Assembly: GCA_005503085.1 (NCBI GenBank)
Contig: SCOI01000007.1
Span: 124,001-188,000, forward strand
Source: Burkholderiales bacterium C2
GTDB taxonomy: Bacteria; Pseudomonadota; Gammaproteobacteria; Burkholderiales; Burkholderiaceae_C
Length of the DNA stretch: 64,000 bases
Direction of reading: 5' to 3'
Shown: positions 63,420 through 64,000 of the stretch, piece after piece
Layout: each line of letters opens with the position of its first letter
Numbering within the stretch: position 1 is the first letter of the stretch
The notes under the pieces: model-generated
The model's database searches: none
What the model saw: the letters and a program-made list of their open reading frames with translations, nothing else
What the model was told of the DNA's origin: nothing
Made by a program: the position numbers and the translations under genes

Positions 63420-64000
63420 ATGCCCAGCCAGGATCTCGTTCCTCTCGACGCGCCAGCGGCCGCCGACCCTCATCAGCGGCTGATCCAGGCGCTGCGCGAG
63501 CGCGACGTCATCCTCGACAATGCCGGCGTCGGCATCGTGTTCGTGAAGCAGCGCGTCATCATGCGCTGTAACCAGCGCTATGCCGATATCTTCGGCTATG
63601 CCGACGCCGCCGAACTGCTGGGCGGCAGCAGCGTGGACCTCTATCCCGATGTGCAGGCCTTCAAGCGGCTCGGGGCAGAGGCCTATCCCGTCATGGCGAC
63701 CGGCCAGCGCTACAAGACCGAGCAGCGGATGAAGCGAGTCTCGGGCGGGCTGTTCTGGGCCAGCCTGACCGGATGTCTGATCGATCCGGCCGATCCGGCC
63801 GCGGGCTCGATCTGGATCGTCGACGACATCGACGAGCAAAAGCGCGCTGAGGCCGAGCTGCACAGCATCACCGCCGAGCAGCAGCTGATCCTCGACCATT
63901 CGATGGTGGGCATCGTGTTCCTGCGCGGGCGCCGGGTCACGCGCTGCAACCGTGCCTTCGAGACCTTGTTCGGCTATGGCCCCGGCGAGCTGGACGGCAG
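63420..64000 (+). CDS. PAS-domain sensor protein, 3' end outside the window
   Basis: The ATG at 63420 opens a frame that runs to the window end (193 codons). It holds a first PAS domain with PAC motif (VILDNAGVGIVFVKQRVIMR, CNQRYADIFGYADAAELLGG, WIVDDIDEQKRAEAEL) and the start of a second (LILDHSMVGIVFLRGRRVTR, CNRAFETLFGYGPGEL). The output domain lies outside; GGDEF, EAL or a histidine kinase are all usual after such tandem PAS domains. No signal peptide or membrane helix, so the sensor is cytoplasmic. Confidence 0.85.
   Translation, partial: MPSQDLVPLDAPAAADPHQRLIQALRERDVILDNAGVGIVFVKQRVIMRCNQRYADIFGYADAAELLGGSSVDLYPDVQAFKRLGAEAYPVMATGQRYKTEQRMKRVSGGLFWASLTGCLIDPADPAAGSIWIVDDIDEQKRAEAELHSITAEQQLILDHSMVGIVFLRGRRVTRCNRAFETLFGYGPGELDG

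Noticed and set aside
1-64000. CRISPR arrays, tRNA or rRNA genes, insertion sequences
   Set aside because: No regularly spaced repeats, tRNA-like ends or transposase motifs were seen on either strand.

Overview
The window is a GC-rich (mostly near 70 %) piece of a Gram-negative chromosome, very probably a betaproteobacterium of the order Burkholderiales close to Roseateles, Pelomonas, Paucibacter or Rubrivivax. This is an inference from gene families: three-gene proton-translocating transhydrogenase (pntAA-pntAB-pntB), a PEP-CTERM surface protein, argS-SPOR-dsbA and lptA-lptB-rpoN runs, and three large TonB-dependent receptors. Genes are densely packed and many overlap by 1 to 4 bases. I found no rRNA, tRNA, CRISPR array or insertion sequence.

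Layout. 1-8.6 kb: 5' part of a TonB-dependent receptor; a membrane protein with a decayed GGDEF domain translationally coupled to an AraC-type regulator; a 27-bp inverted repeat; a four-gene MacAB-like exporter with two permeases. 8.6-15.1 kb: CAP-domain protein, DUF2087 protein, GFA-domain protein, a NarL-type two-component pair, mnmA, and an acyl carrier protein plus LpxL-like acyltransferase lying between mnmA and a NUDIX gene. 15.2-23.9 kb: transhydrogenase operon, long-chain acyl-CoA ligase, an unknown protein, rsmE, and an 876-residue AfsR-like regulator. 23.9-28.7 kb: an accessory-looking stretch with a VapBC-like toxin-antitoxin pair, a PEP-CTERM lectin-like protein, an MFS permease behind a candidate sigma-54 promoter, and a lower-GC two-gene cassette made of an SMC/ABC-like ATPase and a small protein with a Toprim-like E...DxD pattern. 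This cassette is the best candidate for an undescribed (perhaps anti-phage) system.

28.7-41.2 kb: rRNA methyltransferase of the RlmL type, a CHASE/Cache-PAS-GGDEF-EAL protein, a periplasmic unknown, rpoN, lptB, lptA, dsbA, a SPOR protein, argS, a Ser/Thr kinase fused to a cyclic-nucleotide-binding domain, and a PsiF-like protein. 41.2-50.7 kb: a LysR regulator, then malate synthase G (glcB) flanked by two outer-membrane TonB receptors with strong terminators. 51-64 kb: geranylgeranyl-reductase-like flavoprotein plus class II glutamine amidotransferase, a LytS/LytTR two-component pair, M14 carboxypeptidase, a divergent class A penicillin-binding protein, a small esterase, an isoquinoline-oxidoreductase-like molybdoenzyme pair and the start of a PAS sensor gene.

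Functionally the window mixes housekeeping (translation, LPS transport, sigma-54, redox balance), envelope biology (receptors, exporters, PBP, peptidase, PEP-CTERM) and signalling (c-di-GMP, three regulators with sensor kinases or kinase domains), with one or two probably acquired modules.
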